From: Sulfuritalea sp.
GTDB lineage: Bacteria > Pseudomonadota > Gammaproteobacteria > Burkholderiales > Rhodocyclaceae
Assembly (NCBI GenBank): GCA_020048435.1
Contig: JAIFMO010000076.1
Span: 1 to 45,068 of the forward strand
DNA length: 45,068 nt
Direction of reading: 5' to 3'
Shown piece after piece: positions 43,774-45,068 of this stretch. A program made the position numbers and the translations under genes. Numbering within the stretch: position 1 is the stretch's first letter; every line of letters begins with the position of its first letter. The notes below the pieces were generated by a model that was not told the DNA's origin, searched no databases, and saw only the letters and a program-made list of their open reading frames with translations.

Positions 43774-44715
43774 ATGACTTCCACCCCGCTTCGCCTTGCC
43801 TTTGCCGGCACGCCTGAATTCGCCGCCGTCGCGCTTGACGCCATCCTCGCCGCGGGTTTTGACGTGGCGCTGGTGCTGACCCAGCCTGATCGCCCTGCCG
43901 GCCGTGGCCAGCAGGTGCATGCCAGCCCGGTCAAGCGGCTGGCGGAAAAGCATGGCATTGCCGTGCGGCAGCCCGAGCGGCTAAAAGACCCCGCCACCCA
44001 TGTGCCGCTGCTCGACGCCCGGGTCGACGTGCTGGTGGTGGCGGCCTACGGCCTCATCCTGCCGCAGGCCGTGCTCGATATTCCGCGCCTGGGCTGCCTC
44101 AATATCCACGCCTCGCTGTTGCCGCGCTGGCGCGGGGCGGCGCCGATCCAGCGCGCCATCGAAGCCGGCGACAGCGCAACCGGCATCACCGTCATGCGCA
44201 TGGCCGCCGGCCTCGACACCGGGCCGATGCTGTTGAAAGAGGCGCTGCCCATCGCGGCGGACGACAGTGCGGCGACGCTGCACGACAAACTCGCCCGACT
44301 GGGTGGGCGACTGATCGTCGACGCGCTCGGTCGCCTGGACAGCCTGGTGCCGGAAATTCAGCCCGAAGACGGCGTGACCTACGCCAAAAAAATCGAGAAA
44401 GCCGAGGCGCAAATCGACTGGCGCTGGCCGGCGACAAGCATCGAGCGCCGCATCCGCGCCTTCGACCCCTTTCCCGGTGCGCTGGCGACGTTGCGCGGCG
44501 AGACGCTCAAGCTCTGGCGCGCCACCTTGACCGCCGGTGGCGGCCAGCCGGGCGAAGTGCTGGCGGTGAGCGCCGACGGCATCGTCGTGGCCGCCGGCGA
44601 AGCCGCGCTGACCCTCGCCGAGCTGCAAAAACCGGGCGGCCGCCGTATCGCTAGCGCCGACTTTTTGCGCGGCTTCGCGGTGAGCGCGGGTGATCGTTTC
44701 ACCGTGACAGCCTGA
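43774..44715 (+). CDS. fmt: Methionyl-tRNA formyltransferase
   Basis: Fmt formylates initiator Met-tRNA. The 313-residue protein has PDRPAGRG, the catalytic segment [17 protein letters not shown] (Asn110, His112) and DTGPML with Asp148, and a C-terminal OB-like domain. The track start at 43612 is upstream of real sequence; the ATG at 43774 gives the typical N-terminus [14 protein letters not shown] repeat copy encodes RRIASADFL at about 290-298, where the family usually has a similar GxxxxAxDFLRG segment, so the length is unchanged. Confidence 0.95.
   Translation: MTSTPLRLAFAGTPEFAAVALDAILAAGFDVALVLTQPDRPAGRGQQVHASPVKRLAEKHGIAVRQPERLKDPATHVPLLDARVDVLVVAAYGLILPQAVLDIPRLGCLNIHASLLPRWRGAAPIQRAIEAGDSATGITVMRMAAGLDTGPMLLKEALPIAADDSAATLHDKLARLGGRLIVDALGRLDSLVPEIQPEDGVTYAKKIEKAEAQIDWRWPATSIERRIRAFDPFPGALATLRGETLKLWRATLTAGGGQPGEVLAVSADGIVVAAGEAALTLAELQKPGGRRIASADFLRGFAVSAGDRFTVTA
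44643..44667 (+). repeat. Dispersed repeat, short form, copy 10 (inside fmt)
   Basis: Matches 24 of 25 consensus positions (GCCGTATCGCTAG in the left arm). Sense relative to fmt; read as R-I-A-S-A-D-F-L, the same frame as copy 5. Confidence 0.9.
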
Positions 44716-44728
44716 GCGAAACGCCAGC

Positions 44729-45068
44729 ATGGAGCAGGTGGTCGTCTTCATTCGGCACGGTCGCAGCGAGTGGAATGTCGCCGATCGCTTCACTGGCTGG
44801 ACCGACATTCCGCTGACCGAAGCCGGTTTTGCCGAAGCGGCGCGGGCCGGTCGCTTGCTGGCGGACGCCGGTTTCACCTTCGACGAAGCCCATGTGTCGA
44901 TGCTGTCGCGTACGCGGCAGACAGTGGACGCCCTGCTGGCCGCCATGCCGCACCCCGCCGTGCCGTTGTTTGCCAGTTGGCGGCTCAACGAGCGCCACTA
45001 CGGCGCCTTGCAGGGCATGAGCAAGAAAGAGATTTTCGCGGCCTGGGGCGAGCAACAGTCGCGCCGCT
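44729..45068 (+). CDS. gpmA: 2,3-bisphosphoglycerate-dependent phosphoglycerate mutase, 3' end outside the window
   Basis: The frame from the ATG at 44729 is open to the end of the window and was missed by the ORF track. The first 113 residues match GpmA: FIRHGRSEWN with the phosphohistidine at His10, FTGWTDIPLTEAG, MLSRTRQTVDALL and SWRLNERHYGALQGMSKKE. The enzyme interconverts 3- and 2-phosphoglycerate in glycolysis. It starts 13 bases after the fmt stop and is probably cotranscribed with it. Confidence 0.92.
   Translation, partial: MEQVVVFIRHGRSEWNVADRFTGWTDIPLTEAGFAEAARAGRLLADAGFTFDEAHVSMLSRTRQTVDALLAAMPHPAVPLFASWRLNERHYGALQGMSKKEIFAAWGEQQSRR

Noticed and set aside
1146-44667. CRISPR array as an explanation for the repeats
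   Set aside because: Copies are kilobases apart, in both orientations and mostly in genes, with no regular spacers or cas genes.

Overview
The window is high-GC DNA from a Gram-negative bacterium. Preserved gene orders (yccU-like/dapF/DUF484/xerC/rlmI, dprA-smg-topB with a LysM gene divergent from def, and a split def/fmt) and the protein flavour point to a betaproteobacterium, most likely near Rhodocyclales. That placement is inference from synteny; no rRNA is present. The sulfide-dehydrogenase-like flavocytochrome and the many c-di-GMP genes suggest a respiratory, possibly sulfur-oxidising, environmental organism.

Layout. 1-2.2 kb: a 5'-truncated PilZ-like protein, a composite intergenic repeat and a membrane-anchored alpha/beta hydrolase. 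2.2-7.3 kb (minus strand): acyltransferase (LpxL family), CoA-binding protein, dapF, DUF484, xerC, rlmI. 7.3-8.2 kb: an FHA-GGDEF protein. 8.3-18.4 kb (minus strand): one tightly overlapped operon that begins with a monohaem cytochrome c and a Tat-exported flavocytochrome-c sulfide dehydrogenase flavoprotein, then runs through GspG, GspF, GspE, an unrecognised protein, PilN-, PilO- and PilP/GspC-like proteins, a lipoprotein secretin and three more pseudopilins. 18.6-21.8 kb (plus): a GlrK/lipoprotein/GlrR two-component system whose regulator has lost the GAFTGA loop. 21.8-25.6 kb (minus): a periplasmic binding protein and a membrane GGDEF-EAL-CZB gene broken by a frameshifting deletion. 25.7-31.2 kb (plus): FAD oxidoreductase, small membrane protein, speD, stand-alone trpB-like gene, SPOR protein, coaE with no usual start codon. 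31.2-34.9 kb (minus): GAF-PAS-GGDEF protein and HDOD protein. 35-40.6 kb (minus): LysM protein, dprA, smg, topB. 40.7-45.1 kb: def, then an opposite-strand MHYT-GGDEF-EAL gene lying between def and fmt, then fmt and a truncated gpmA.

The most striking feature is a short dispersed repeat. Its left arm is GCCGTACCGCTAG and its right arm is CCGACTTTTT; the arms are joined by CG in the short form (25 bp) or by 29 bp in the long form (52 bp). I found seven short copies, two long copies, one isolated core and one possible degenerate copy, in both orientations. Eight of the ten clear copies lie in or overlap a protein-coding gene (LpxL-like, GspC/PilP-like, GspE, FAD oxidoreductase, CoaE, TopB, DprA, Fmt) and are read in several different frames. 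Copies mostly sit in linkers and tails, but those in LpxL and Fmt fit the expected family sequence without adding length. The element therefore resembles an RPE-like protein-coding repeat or an uptake-signal-like sequence rather than an ordinary intergenic REP. The second item of interest is the translational coupling of an exported flavocytochrome to a dedicated, reduced type II secretion-like operon. No rRNA, tRNA, CRISPR array or insertion sequence was seen.
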